Positions 21,712 through 33,360 of a DNA stretch of 64,000 bases are shown in pieces (positions within the stretch are counted from its first letter, which is position 1; each line of letters starts with the position of its first letter). A program made the position numbers and the translations under genes. The stretch covers positions 14,096,784-14,160,783 of the forward strand of contig NW_026089623.1 in the NCBI RefSeq assembly GCF_024586455.1, read 5' to 3'. The notes beneath the pieces are model-generated. The model made no database searches and was not told where the DNA came from. It was given only the letters and a program-made list of their open reading frames with translations. The DNA is from Bactrocera neohumeralis. Its lineage: Eukaryota > Arthropoda > Insecta > Diptera > Tephritidae.

Positions 21712-24375
21712 ACGAATAGGTCCTTGTGACATTTACTACAGTGGCCATATAAAGGAGCGCAAGTTTGGTGTTGATTCGTGGTGGAGAGAGACTCCGTCGC
21801 CGAGTACTATCATTCACCCGGTGAATGAACGTCTAGCCACAATCCGCATCAAAGCGAGGTTCTTCAACATATCGCTGATTTGCGCCCACGCCCCGACGGA
21901 AGAGAAGGACGATGTGACCAAAGATGCCTTTTACGAGCCACGATGTCAAAATCGTGCTTGGCGACTTTAACGCCAGGGTGGGCAAAGAAGGTATATTTGG
22001 CACTACGGTCGGTAAATTCAGCCTCCACGACGAAACAACCCCAAATGGGTTGAGGCTGATCGACTTCGCCGGGGCCCGAAATATGGTTATCTGTGGTACT
22101 AGATTCCAGCACAAGAAGATTCATCAAGCTACCTGGCTGTCTCCGGATCGAAAAACTACCAACCAGATCGATCATGTTGTGATAGACGGAAGACACGTCT
22201 CCAGTGTTTTAGATGTGCGTGCGCTCCGAGGTCCTAACATCGACTCGGATCAGCCAAGATTCGCACCCGCCTCTGTGCAGCAAAAACGCACGTCAACAAA
22301 CACAAGGAAGGTTCGACGTCGAGAAGCTGCAATCACAACAGACAGCCGAACGATTTTCTACTCGGCTTGCACTCCTGCTCTCTGAGAGCACTCGTCAACA
22401 ACTCGGTATAAGGGAACTGTGGGACGGCATTTCAAACTCCTTTTTTTACGTATAGCTGCATCCGAAACCATTGGTTTTCGGAAGGTGCAAAGAACAACTG
22501 GTACGACGAGGAGTGCCGTGTCGCAGCGGAGAGAAAACAGGCTGCCTACCTCGCAACGTTACGATCGACCACAACACACGGGATGGGATAGATACCGAGA
22601 GTTGAAGAGGGAAGCGAGACGCATTTGTAGACAGAAAAAGAAAGAGGCTGAAATGCGTGAGTATTAAGAGCTTGATAAGCTGGCCGACAGGGGTAATGCT
22701 CGAAAATTCTACGAAAAAATGCGGCGGCTTACAGAAGGTTTCAAGACCGAGCATACTCTTGTAGAACCCCAAAGGTGATCTAGTGACCGATGCCCAGAGC
22801 ATACTTAAAATATGGAGAGAACACTTCTCCAGCCTGCTGAATGGCAGTGAATGCATAACGCCAGGAGAAGGCGAACCCGATTCCCAATCGATGACGATGG
22901 AGCAGACGTTCCATTGCCCGACCATGAAGAAGTTCGAATAGCAATTACCCGCCTGAAGAACAACAAAGCGGCGGGGGCCGATGGATTACCGGCCGAGCTA
23001 TTCAAATAAGGAGGCGAAGAACTGAGTAAGGAGCATGCATCAGCTTTTTGTAAAATATGGTCGGACGAAAGCATGCCCAACGATTGGAATTTAAGTGTGC
23101 TATGCCCAATCCATAAAAAAGGAGACCCCACAATCTGCGCCAACTACCGTGGGATTAGCCTCCTCAACATCGCATATAAGGTTCTATCGAGCGTATTGTG
23201 TGAAAGATTAAAGCCCACCGTCAACAAACTGACTAGACCTTATCAGTGTGGCTGTAGGTCCGGAAAATCAACAACTGACCAGATATTCACCATGCGCCAA
23301 ATCTTGGAAAAGACCTGTGAAAGGAGAATCGACACACACCACCTCTTCGTCGATTTCAAAGCTGCTTTCGATAGCACGAAAAGGAGCTGCCTTTATGCCG
23401 CGATGTCTGAATTTGGTATCCCTGCAAAACTAATACGGCTGTGTAAACTGACGCTGAGCAACACGAAGAGCTCCGTCAGAATCGGGAAGGACCTCTCCGA
23501 GCCGTTCGATACCAAACGAGGTTTCAGACAAGGCGATTCCCCATCGTGTGACTTTTTCAACCTGCTTCTGGAGAAAATAGTTCGAGCTGCAGAACTAAAT
23601 AGAGAAGGTACCATCTTCTATAAGAGTGTACAGCTATTGGCGTATGCCGATGATATTGATATCATCGGCCTCAACACCCGCGCCGTTAGTTCTGCTTTCT
23701 CCAGGCTGGACAAGGAAGCACAGAAAATGGGTCTGGCAGTGAACGAGGGCAAGACGAAATATCTCCTGTCATCAAACAAACAGTCGTCGCACTCGCGACT
23801 TGGCTCTCACGTCACTGTTGACAGTCATAACTTTGAAGTTGTAGATAATTTCGTCTATTTAGGAACCAGTATTAACACCACCAACAATGTCAGCCTGGAA
23901 ATCCAACGCAGGATTGCTCTTGCCAACAGGTGCTACTGGACTGAGTAGGCAATTGAAAAGTAAAGTCCTCTCTCGACGAACAAAAATCAAACTCTATAAG
24001 TTGCTATATGATGCAGAGGCTTGGACGATGACAGCAACCGATGAATCGACTTTACGAGTTTTCGAGAGGAAAGTTCTGCGAAAGATTTATGGTCCTTTGC
24101 GCATTGGCCACGGCGAATATCGCATTCGATGGAACGATGAGCTGTACGAGATATACGACGACATTGACATAGTTCAGCGAATTAAAAGACAGCGGCTACG
24201 CTGGCTAGGTCATGTTGTCCGGATGGACGAAAACACTCCAGCTCTGAAAGTATTCGACGCTGTACCCGCCGGGGAAGCAGAGGAAGAGGAAGACCTCCAC
24301 CCGTTGGAAGGACCAAGTGGAGAAGGACCTGGCTTCGCTTGGAATATCCAATTGGCGCCACGTAGCGAAGAGAAG
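21712..24375 (+). pseudogene. RTE-clade retrotransposon ORF, truncated and chimeric copy
   Basis: Endonuclease sequence begins inside the domain (GPCDIYYSGHIKERKFGV) and includes VLGDFNARVGKEGIFG and NQIDHVVIDGRH. Reverse transcriptase follows, with NWNLSVLCPIHKKGDPT, NYRGISLLNIAYK, LFVDFKAAFDST, GDSPSCDFFN, LLAYADDIDIIG (catalytic YADD) and the C-terminal WLGHVVRMDENTPA region. These motifs define the RTE clade. Compared with the copy at 28826-32073 it lacks the 5' end and has a 37-bp loss near 21940, a small loss near 22247 and several frameshifts. It keeps the ANYRGIS segment that the other copy has lost. Its 3' end passes into maT sequence with mixed bases around 24375-24430, instead of the expected (AAG)n tail. 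Confidence 0.85.
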
Positions 24376-24941
24376 GGGCGCTCTCCAGTCGTTTTTCATA
24401 ATCGCGTTAGCCTGGTGTCAAAAGAATTTCCCTAGTAAATGCGACTATTATCGAAGAATTTTGAAGGTGCTTTATCGAGCCGTGGGCACGTAAACACTTC
24501 GGCCGGAAAGAATGGTCGTTCCAACAAGACTCGGCGCCGTCACATAAAGCGAGAATTAACCAAGAGTGGTTAAAAATCATGTTCCACGCTTCATTTCGTC
24601 GACACAATGGCTTTCGAATTCACCAGACGCAAATCCGATGGGCTTTTCCATCTGGTCCATTTTAGAGAGCAAGGTGCGGACTAAAAAATACCCCAGTATG
24701 GATGCGCTCAAGAAAGCGATTGTACGTGAATGGGCCAAAATACCACAAGCTCACATTCGTGCAGCATGCAACTCGTTTTTGACCGTTTGAGGGCCATAGT
24801 CAAGGCAAAAGGTGGCCATATCGAGCTAAAGTGAATGGATTCTAAATTTTTGATTATTTTCATACATTTTTGTCATTGGAATCAATAAAAATATTATCAA
24901 ACTAAAAAATTAGAGTCGTTTGAATAGGTAACACTTCGAGT
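24376..24941 (+). mobile_element. maT element copy 2, right piece
   Basis: It resumes at GGGCGCTCTCCAGTCG, corresponding to the RSPVVF part of the transposase, and covers the second and third catalytic Asp regions (QQDSAPSHKARIN, SPDANPMGFSIW) and the C-terminus, then the 3' UTR and the inner part of the terminal repeat (GTTTGAATAGGTAACACTTCGAG). Frameshifts occur at about 24390-24590. The third catalytic motif reads MGFS where the intact copy has MDFS. The outer terminal repeat is missing where mariner sequence begins. About 700 bp of the middle of the gene is absent. Confidence 0.8.
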
Positions 24942-25390
24942 TAGATTTTGGTTATGAAACGGATAAAGCCGAATTTTTTCAAAAGGAGTACCGTAAACAG
25001 GTTTCTTTTAAACATGCTTGATCGTGCGAATTTCGTTCTCACTTTAATGGAGAGTACTATAACTGCCGATGAAACATGGGTTTATGAGTTCGATATGCAA
25101 AACAAGTCAACAATCATTGGAATGGAGAAAAAAATTAGCCGAACCAAAGCTCAAGAATTAGCTCATTGTTGTTGCGATATTCGTGGTTTGGTCCATCATA
25201 AATTTGTTCCGGAGGGACGGATAGTTAATAGGGAGTTCTATATAGCCATATTGGAGGCGTTTGCGTGAGAACATCCGTAGGAATTGTGGAAGAATAATAC
25301 TCCAGTGTTTTTTCCGATGATAATGCACTGTCTCATCACGCCACGATTAGACCGAATTTAAGGCCGCAACATAATGAAAGATTATTAAAA
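24942..25390 (+). pseudogene. Mariner (DD34D-type) transposase fragment
   Basis: The frame at 24948-25268 includes ITADETWVYEFDMQNKST (first catalytic Asp region, compare GDETWVY in mariner) and GLVHHKFVPEGRIVNREFY (compare GVVHHEFLPQGRTVNKEYY). After a stop, remnants of ELWKNN and the second Asp region follow in other frames to about 25390. The N-terminal DNA-binding domain is mostly missing and the third catalytic residue is not found. No terminal repeats were recognised. It abuts the truncated maT end directly. Confidence 0.75.
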
Positions 25391-25943
25391 TCTAATTATT
25401 TTTAGGTTATAGTGACATCCCACTCCATCGTATGAGACCAACAAAAAACCGAAATTTCTTTACTCATAATGCATCTATATTTTTGAGGTAGTCGTTTATC
25501 AAAAACATTTGCATAAAAATCACTTCGAATAAAGAACTACACCCTCCCCAAGCTTCGCTGCTCACAAGAAACACTTTTTTGGCTTTTGCCTTTTTGCTCT
25601 GCCACAAAAAATAGCCCAAGGTGCGGTTCTCCTTAGAACTAGCCGCAAACAAAAGTAAATAAATACATTTTCAGCTATAAACAAGTCGCCAACAACAACA
25701 GTAACTATTTGTAGAATTGCAGTGTGTGAGTAATGTGTTTACTTATGCCGCAGCAACCCAGCAAGCAACAATAGCAACACCAACGCTGTGAACAACATGT
25801 GTAAGCAGTTGTCCAAAATAACAAACACAGAGGCAAAACACTACAAAAATAAAAATTGCTGCACAAAAACGGTGGCAAAAGACAAGCTGTAAAAGGCAGG
25901 GGTTTCAATAACATTTGACCCAAAAAATCGCAAAACTCACGCA
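25391..25943. other. Non-coding DNA before the second gap
   Basis: No gene is visible. The last part has CAACAACAAC-type tracts (about 25690-25780), common in fly introns. Open frames are short and look random. Confidence 0.4.
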
Positions 25944-26043
25944 NNNNNNNNNNNNNNNNNNNNNNNNNNNNNNNNNNNNNNNNNNNNNNNNNNNNNNNNN
26001 NNNNNNNNNNNNNNNNNNNNNNNNNNNNNNNNNNNNNNNNNNN
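25944..26043. other. Assembly gap (100 N)
   Basis: Exactly 100 N, a placeholder for unknown length. It cuts off the internal part of the LTR element whose leader lies just downstream. Confidence 0.98.
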
Positions 26044-26429
26044 AATTCAAATTCTGTATTCTTTATAATTATAATATTCTTTATAATAGTCTTAAAATAC
26101 AATATTTTATAAATCTTACATTAGGTGTTTCCAGCTTTCCATAGGATGTTGTGATGCGCTCCGGGGTTGTCCCTTTTCTTTAACAGTACTGAGGTCCCTC
26201 GGCGTTTAAAAATCCCACGTTGTGCGTTGTAGCCACTCGTTAGCACAGTATTTATTGTATTTTCTGTTTTTACACACTTTTTTTTGGTTTTTAACTCACG
26301 GAGCCTTACTTTTTTATTTTCAGGCTTTTCTTTTTTATTCACAATCACTACCGTTCGCCACTCGCGAAGCCTTACTTTTTGGTTTTCAGGCAATTACCAC
26401 TTACGCGCGCTGGTCCCTGCTTGGGCGCC
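26044..26429 (-). mobile_element. 5' leader of a second errantivirus-like LTR element (fragment)
   Basis: On the minus strand this is the sequence just inside a 5' LTR. It begins with a primer-binding site (26410-26430, minus strand TGGCGCCCAAGCAGGGACC) resembling a tRNA-Lys 3' end, then a leader with two copies of a phrase containing AAGCCTTACTTTTT (plus strand, about 26300 and 26370). Coding sequence has not been reached before the N gap. Confidence 0.55.
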
Positions 26430-26713
26430 AGTTAAAAAACGTTTAGTTATTTTTACTAAAAAAAATGTTTTCTGGGAGCTATGCTCCTTTATTGAATTCC
26501 ACTTAAGAACTAAAATTTACAATTAATTATACTTAACTCTAGACCTATGTTTGCCGCTGCAACGGGTACGGAGTTTGCTGACACTGCGCTTCCCACAGGT
26601 TGCCACTACACGTGTCGCACTCTCAGCGATTTAGTGGTGTCATGTTATATTACTTCGTATCATATGATATTAATGCATCATATGATACTTTTTGAATGTA
26701 TATGGTGCTAACT
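26430..26713 (-). repeat. LTR of the second errantivirus-like element
   Basis: The plus strand starts AGTTAAAAAACG and the proposed end is GCTAACT, so it reads AGTTA...TTAACT on the minus strand, the AGTTA..TAACT style of errantivirus LTRs. Length is about 284 bp. The right boundary rests only on this end pattern. It contains a 12-bp inverted repeat (GTATCATATGAT and ATCATATGATAC, 26657-26688) in the presumed U3 region. No partner LTR is in the window, probably because of the gap at 25944-26043. Confidence 0.55.
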
Positions 26714-28130
26714 TGTATATTATGTATATTGCTGTGATAAGTTTAATTTCTATTAGTAAGAAAAATATTTATTTGTATAGTATACGATGTTAAAAAGCAT
26801 ACATCTTCTATCCTATCTTGTGTATCTGCACATGCTCATATGAGTGTATGTATACGCGCGTTCAGAAATTGAAATCATATTTTCATCACTTATCAATATA
26901 CTTATTACATGTGCGCGCATTGACTTGTATGTTCATACATTCATATATACTTATATGTACCTATATTTGCATACATTGCCGAATAATGCACAAGCATACA
27001 AACATGTATATGCGTACACATATGAATATGTCACCAACAAAAAATTGATCTTCACAAGTCAATATGGCAGCCAAATTGGCGAAGAACAAGTGTAGTAAAT
27101 TTTAAAACAAAAACGATTCGATTCATGAACGCAGGCGCAAATTCCACAAGCGATCTCGCTTTATTCATAAAAACAGAGGCCGTAACATCTCCCCGAGCAT
27201 GCCTTTGCCAACAAGTCGTCTTTTCGCGACGATGGCAAAAGCTAAAAATCATAAATTGCACAACTTTCTGGTGGTTCTCGCAAAAATCTGCGTCGATATG
27301 TATTCACTATCATACGTATACATACATACATATTTACGCATGTTTGTAGGCGAAGCTGCTACAGCGGCAAGGGGTGACAATCGGCGGCCATTACTTTACT
27401 TATGCCATAGAAATTCTATTGCTACGAATATGGAAATGACAACGAAATAATGGAAATATGCATATTTCTAAATATCATTAATTTCTTTTATTTTACGAGA
27501 AAACTCGATTCTCGAGTAGAATCCGAATCGAGTTTACCATCCCAACTGACAGCCATCGCGTGCACATATAATAACCTCCGCAGAATTACCACCACAAAAA
27601 AAACGATTTTTTTTCCATGTAATTTATATGGAAACCAGAAAATTTGAAAGAGGCACCTCTTAATATTAATATTAAGAGCTCATCTTTTGAGTGACTTTTT
27701 TTTTACACATTTCGAAAGTTTTGAGCCTGTTTTTCAGTTGAAAAAAAAGGTTGCCTCAAAATGGCACATCCTAATGTACATACATATGTATTACGCTTTG
27801 GTTTTTTACACAATCCTGCTTGTTTTTCTTGATCAAAAATCGAGAGGTATTGCGGAATATATGTATATACCAATGTGGAGTTTGAATATTTTATATGCAA
27901 TCCTGCTTGGTTTTGTTAGCCAAAACCCAAGGGGTATCGCGGAATATATGCCAATGTGGACTTTGAAGCAGTGAGCGTATCTACATATGTGACAATACAC
28001 TTATGTAAAAATATTTAAGTATGTTATAAAATATTTTATGTTATTTTATTATTGTCTTTAAATTGTACCCGATGTCGACAAGGTATATTTTTTGGAGGAT
28101 TATATATGTGTATGCGCCCGTGTATATATA
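26714..28130. other. Non-coding DNA with microsatellites, insertion target of the errantivirus
   Basis: Many TATG/CATA tracts and short random ORFs occur. A T-run and an 87-bp tandem duplication lie at 27811-27970. The segment ends with TATA (28127-28130), the 4-bp target duplication of the errantivirus. No host exon was recognised. Confidence 0.45.
27811..27970. repeat. Imperfect tandem duplication, period about 87 bp
   Basis: CAATCCTGCTTG..TTTT..GGTATTGCGGAATATATG..CCAATGTGGAGTTTGAA is followed by a second copy starting at 27898 with GGTATCGCGGAATATATGCC. Two units only, about 80 percent similar. No gene association. Confidence 0.7.
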
Positions 28131-28581
28131 AGTTAATGGTTGCCACCAAATGATTAATAACACGCTCTTTTGAATGGTGAAGTTGAACTCAAATTTATTT
28201 ATTGAATACATTTCTTTTATACAAAATTTTTCTTATTTACTATAAACTTACATATGTACGAATTCTTACTTACTATGTAGTACTTATATATATATACTCT
28301 ATAATGATAACGTAAGCAATAATTATAGCAAAACAGCAAACCTCAGTTTGGTCGAGAAACGGCTTACATTGCGGCGGCACGGCTTCCACTCTGGGTTAGT
28401 GCCGACGAAATGTGCTGTTGTCGTAAATTTTGAAAATCAACTTTATTGAGCAACAATGATATTGTTTATTTACAGAATATTGCTGAATTGAATTTCTGTT
28501 TATAGTTGCAACAGTCTTGTCAGTATATTTACGACAACTTTGTGGTTGTATGTTTTGTTAGCTATGCTAGCTGTGATAACT
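28131..28581 (-). repeat. 3' LTR of the errantivirus (left on the plus strand)
   Basis: It is nearly identical to 43190-43636. It starts AGTTAATGGTTGCC and ends GCTAGCTGTGATAACT on the plus strand. A small insertion (TATGTAGTACTTATATATATAT against a shorter tract in the other copy, about 28275-28300) is the main difference. The high LTR identity argues for a fairly recent insertion. Confidence 0.93.
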
Positions 28582-28594
28582 CCCCCTTCTTAAG
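28582..28594 (-). promoter_or_regulatory. Polypurine tract (plus-strand DNA synthesis primer)
   Basis: Minus-strand AAGAAGGGGG lies immediately upstream of the 3' LTR, the expected place and composition. Confidence 0.8.
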
Positions 28595-28653
28595 CACCAG
28601 CGTCTCGCTGATTAAGAATTATTGGCTACTGAAAGCTGTGGGTAATCTATGTA

Positions 28654-28825
28654 TTATTGGTGGGATAAGAAATGAATTTCTGTTCTTTTTGGTTTGAGTA
28701 TGATATATAAAGCTAATGATAGTGTTACTGCAACAAGAATTGCTAAGAAGCTTGAGCTAATTGAAATAATGTTTTTGGATGTTATTCGTTCTAGTTCATT
28801 TACATTATTTAAATGTAGTTTATGT
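28654..28825 (-). pseudogene. env: env C-terminal piece with transmembrane segment
   Basis: The minus-strand frame runs from the RTE insertion point to a TAA at 28654-28656. It encodes a hydrophobic stretch (SFLAILVAVTLSLALYIIL) followed by a short charged tail, the membrane anchor and cytoplasmic tail expected at the end of an errantivirus envelope protein. It is the continuation of the env reading at 32083-33295, from which it is separated by the RTE. The 9-bp duplication AGTTTATGT flanks the RTE on both sides and lies within the env frame. Confidence 0.8.
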
Positions 28826-31800
28826 GGATGATGGGGTCATGTGTAGAAGTTCACCTGCAAGTGAGGAAAGTTCTCTGATCGCCATTCACTTGGGAGTGGC
28901 CAGAAACGATTCTTTTACATATGGCTCAAGCAGCTCACTACTTCCGCTCTTTGACTAAGTATCCTCTGGGTAGCCTAAGAACATCCGTTCGAAGGTGAGC
29001 TAAAGTGAGAAGGCGAAACATCCCCTCCATAGGGTTGTGCGCTGGGTTTGGGACCCTCCACGTAAAAAGCCTACCCCAATGAAAAACGACAAACAGCCTC
29101 GGATGAGAAACCCCTCTTTTGATGACGACCATGACAAACGAAATAAGGACAACGATAACAGGGCATGCACCTAGAATGTCCGGTCCCTTAATTGGGAAGG
29201 TGCCGCTGCCCCGCTGTTTGATGTCCTCGTGAAAATAAAGGCTGACATCACCGCCGTCCAAGAAATGCGATGGACGGGACAAGGACAGAGACGAGTAGGT
29301 CCTTGTGACATTTACTACAGTGGTCATATAAAGGAGCGCAAGCTTGGTGTGGGATTCGTGGTGGGAGAGAGACTCCGTCGCCGAGTACTATCATTCACTC
29401 CGGTGAATGAACGTTTAGCCACAATCCGCATCAAAGCGAGGTTCTTCAACATATCGCTGATCTGCGCCCACGCTCCGACGGATGAGAAGGACGATATGAC
29501 CAAAGATGCCTTTTATGAGTGCTTGGAACGCACTTATGAGAGATGCCCCCGCCACGATGTCAAAATCGTGCTTGGCGACTTTAACGCCAGGGTGGGCAAA
29601 GAAGGTATCTTTGGCACTACGGTCGGTAAATTCAGCCTCCACGACGAAACATCCCCAAATGGGTTGAGGCTGATTGACTTCGCCGGTGCCCGAAATATGT
29701 TTATCTGTAGTACTAGATTCCAGCATAAGAAAATTCATCAAGCTACCTGGCTGTCTCCGGATCGAACAACTACCAACCAGATCGATCATGTTGTGATAGA
29801 CGGAAGACACGTCTCCAGTGTTTTTGATGTGCGTGCGCTCCGAGGTCCTAACATCGACTCGGACCACTATCTTGTTGCAGCCAAGATTCGCACCCGCCTC
29901 TGTGCAGCAAAAAACGCACGCCAACAAACACAAGGAAGGTTCGACGTCGAAAAGCTGCAATCACAACAGACTGCCGAACGATTTTCTACTCGGCTTGCAC
30001 TCCTGCTCTCTGAGAGCACTCATCAACAACTCGGTATAAGGAACTGTGGGACGGCATTTCAAACTCCTTACGTACAGCTGCAACCGAAACCATTGGTTTC
30101 GGAAAGTGCAAAAGAACAGCTGGTACGACGAGGAGTGCCGTGTCGCAGCGGAGAGAAAACAGGATGCCTACCTCGCAACGTTACGATCGACCACTACACG
30201 TGCGGGATGGGATAGATACCGAGAGTTGAAGAGGGAAGCGAGACGCATTTGTAGACAGAAGAAGAAAGAGGCCGAAATGCGTGAGTATGAAAAGCTTGAT
30301 AAGCTGGCCGACAGGGGTAATGCTCGAAAATTCTACGAAAAAAGCGGCGGCTTACAGAAGGTTTCAAGACCGGAGCATACTCTTGTAGAACCCCCAAAGG
30401 TGATCTAGTCACTGATGCCCAGAGCATACTTAAATTATGGAGGGAACACTTCTCCAGCCTGCTGAATGGTAGAGAATGCACAACGCCAGGAGAAGGCGAA
30501 CCCGATTCCCCAATCGATGACGATGGAGCAGACGTCCCATTGCCCGACCATGAAGAAGTTCGAATAGCAATTACCCGCCTGAAGAAGAACAAAGCGGCGG
30601 GGGCCGATGGATTGCCGGCCGAGCTATTCAAACACGGCGGCGAAGAACTGATAAGGAGCATGCATCAGCTTCTTTGTAAAACATGGTCGGACGAAAGCAT
30701 GCCCAACGATTGGAATTTAAGTGTGCTATGCCCAATCCATAAAAAAGGAGACCCCACAATCCTCCTAAATATCGCATATAAGGTTCTATCGAGCGTATTG
30801 TGTGAAAGATTAAAGCCCACCGTCAACAAACTGATTGGACCTTATCAGTGTGGCTTTAGACCTGGAAAATCAACAACCGACCAGATATTCACCATGCGCC
30901 AAATCTTGGAAAAGACCCGTGAAAGGAGAATCGACACACACCACCTCTTCGTCGATTTCAAAGCTGCTTTCGACAGCACGAAAAGGAGCTGCCTTTATGC
31001 CGCGATGTCTGAATTTGGTATCCCCGCAAAACTAATACGGCTGTGTAAACTGACGTTGAGCAACACGAAGAGCTCCGCCAGAATCGGGAAGGACCTCTCC
31101 GAGCCGTTCGATACCAAACGAGGTTTCAGACAAGGCGATTCCCTATCGTGTGACTTTTTCAACCTGCTTCTGGAGAAAATAGTTCGAGCTGCAGAACTTA
31201 GTAGAGAAGGTACCATCTTCTATAAGAGTGTACAGCTGCTGGCGTATGCTGATGATATTGATATCATCGGCCTCAACACCCGCGCCGTAAGTTCTGCTTT
31301 CTCCAGGCTGGACAAGGAAGCAAAAGAAATGGGTCTGGCAGTGAACGAGGGCAAGACGAAATATCTCCTGTCATCAAACAAACAGTCGTCGCGCTCGCGA
31401 CTTGGCACTCACGTCACTGTTGACAGTCATAACTTTGAAGTTGTAGATAATTTCGTCTATTTAGGAACCAGTATTAACATCACCAACAATGTCAGCCTGG
31501 AAATCCAACGCAGGATTGCTCTTGCCAACAGGTGCTACTTCGGACTGAGTAGGCAATTGAAAAGTAAAGTCCTCTCTCGACGAACAAAAGCCAAACTCTA
31601 TAAGTCGCTCATAATTCCCGTCCTGCTATATGGTGCAGAGGCTTGGACGATGTCAACAACTGATGAGTCGACGTTGCGAGTTTTCGAGAGAAAAGTTCTG
31701 CGAAAGATTTATGGTCCTTTGCGCGTTGGCCACGGCGAATATCGCATTCGATGGAACGATGAGCTGAACGAGATATACGATGACATTGACATAGTTCAGC

Positions 31801-32073
31801 GAATTAAACGACAGCGGCTACGCTGGCTAGGTCATGTTGTCCGAATGGACGAAAACACTCCAGCTCTGAAAGTATTCGACGCTGTACCCGCCGGGGGAAG
31901 CAGAGGAAGAGGAAGACCTCCTCTCCGTTGGAAGGACCAAGTGGAGAAGGACCTGGCTACGCTTGGAATATCCAATTGGCGCCACGTAGCGAAAAGGAGA
32001 AACGACTGGCGCGCTGTTGTTAACTCGGCTATAATCGCGTAAGCGGTGTCTACGCCAATTAAGAAGAAGAAGA
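28826..32073 (+). mobile_element. Full-length RTE-clade non-LTR retrotransposon inserted in env
   Basis: The element is 3248 bp, flanked by a perfect 9-bp duplication AGTTTATGT (28817-28825 and 32074-32082). It starts GGATGATGGGGTC and ends in an (AAG)n tail (AAGAAGAAGAAG at about 32061-32073). A simple trinucleotide tail rather than poly(A) is characteristic of RTE elements. The two flanking env halves join in a single frame once the RTE and one duplication copy are left out of account. The 5' UTR is about 250 bp. Confidence 0.92.
29079..32042 (+). pseudogene. RTE ORF: apurinic endonuclease plus reverse transcriptase, few lesions
   Basis: The start is the ATG at 29079, in frame with the endonuclease. 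An APE-type endonuclease domain comes first (AVQEMRWTGQ, VLGDFNARVGKEGIFG, NQIDHVVIDGRH, IDSDHYLV). The reverse transcriptase follows, with KNKAAGADGLPAELFK, LFVDFKAAFDST, GFRQGDSLSCDFFN and LLAYADDIDIIG (catalytic YADD), and then a C-terminal domain ending WRHVAKRRNDWRAVV, with TAA at 32040-32042. It carries an in-frame TAG at 29172-29174 (about codon 32), one-base shifts near 30041 and 30345, and an in-frame 24-bp deletion near 30760 that removes the conserved ANYRGIS block. That last loss probably inactivates the polymerase even if the other lesions are sequence errors. Confidence 0.92.
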
Positions 32074-32082
32074 AGTTTATGT

Positions 32083-33295
32083 AAATAGTTTAAGTCTAAT
32101 TTAATTTCATTTTCCGTTTGGTTATTCTGAGGTATTGCGGGTAAGATTTGGTAGGAACTTGTTTGCCAGTTTGTGTAACTAACGATATTCAAAGTTATAG
32201 TTTCGTTAAAGAAGTTTATGAAAAAAGTACCATTTAGTTTAAAAGATGTATTTATTATAAGTAATATTTCCAATAAAATTTGAAAGAAATATTGTTCCTT
32301 CACTAATTAATTCAATTATAGCTTGGTCTACATACTGGTAATCGCAAAGCGCTTTTTCTCCGCTAAGGATCTGTGAAATGCAATGGGTTTTGTTTAGTTT
32401 TTTAAGTTGGTTTCTCTTGCATATAGTAGTATCATCTACTTCAATGAAATTTCCAAGTATGCCATATTTGTCGTTTTGGGATATGAAAAGATTGGTGAAT
32501 TCTAAGTATACTCGTTTAAGGTGTTTTACAGTCGAACGTATGATAATATTATTGTAAAGGGTATCTTCGGTTTTTGGAAGTGAAATTACATATAAAAGAA
32601 GTGAGTCTTTAATAATCATAGAAGGTTCTGCATATTTGAGTGCTTGCAGTTCATTTTTAAAAGGTAATATCTCAGTTTGAGAGAGAATATTTGCGATATC
32701 TTCTTTATTTAGAATTTGAGAATGAACGATTCCTTGTTTTGCTAATTGGGTTGCCATTATAATTTTTGCAATTTCGTCTTTTACGATACCTAACCTATTA
32801 TATAATGTTTGTGCGAATAATTCCTTATTATTCTAACTTATTTCATCCACAATCATGTTATAACTATCTAATATTTTATTATTTGTCTTTGTGGTGTACT
32901 GTACGTTACTGTTTTCAGTCAGTTCATGTGTTGTGGAAAGTATTTGGTCCCAGTCAGTGGCATCGGGATTTAATGCTAACCATTTCCAAGCAGATCCTAT
33001 CCAATTGATTGATCTCTTTTGAATATTTGCTTTTTTTGTTCGCAGGTGGCTTAATAAGCTATCTATCTCGGAAAGTTGATGTTTTAATTGTGGAAATAAA
33101 ATATTTGTTTTACTAATTTCGTGGTATATAGTAAGTCTGACGTCGTTGGTAATTTTTTCGTAGTCGTTCAAGTCGATAGTGTGGATAATTTTATACGTCC
33201 CTTTTGTAATCTTTCCTAGTCCTTGTTTGATCGTCACGAGCGGGTTGTCATATTCGTAGGTGTCCACTGTTGCAGTTGTCCAGTAAGGTAAGAGT
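32083..33295 (-). pseudogene. env: env (errantivirus envelope glycoprotein), main part, broken
   Basis: The minus-strand coding region resembles gypsy-group Env, which is related to baculovirus F fusion proteins. It has a basic cleavage-site-like KRS, directly followed by an NWIGSAWKWLA stretch (about 33000) as found after the furin site in this family, then a long alpha-helical ectodomain. An acceptor-like CTTTAG lies just upstream at about 33296, fitting expression from a spliced mRNA. Breaks are an in-frame TAG at 32833-32835, a frameshift near 32240 and the RTE insertion at 32082. The membrane anchor continues at 28654-28825. Not functional as it stands. Confidence 0.85.
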
Positions 33296-33360
33296 CTAAA
33301 GAGTAAATGTCAGTTAGTTTTTTAAATGTGATTTATGAATCTTTCGGTTATCTTTAGTAG

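Noticed and set aside
26121..26393. Minus-strand 90-codon Lys/Arg/Glu-rich frame considered as the start of gag
   Set aside because: It is produced by a duplicated leader phrase and does not resemble Gag. The leader of such elements is normally several hundred bases long.
29415..29960. Minus-strand 181-codon frame antisense to the RTE endonuclease
   Set aside because: It is the complement of a well-recognised domain and has no motifs of its own. The same shadow appears in the other RTE copy.
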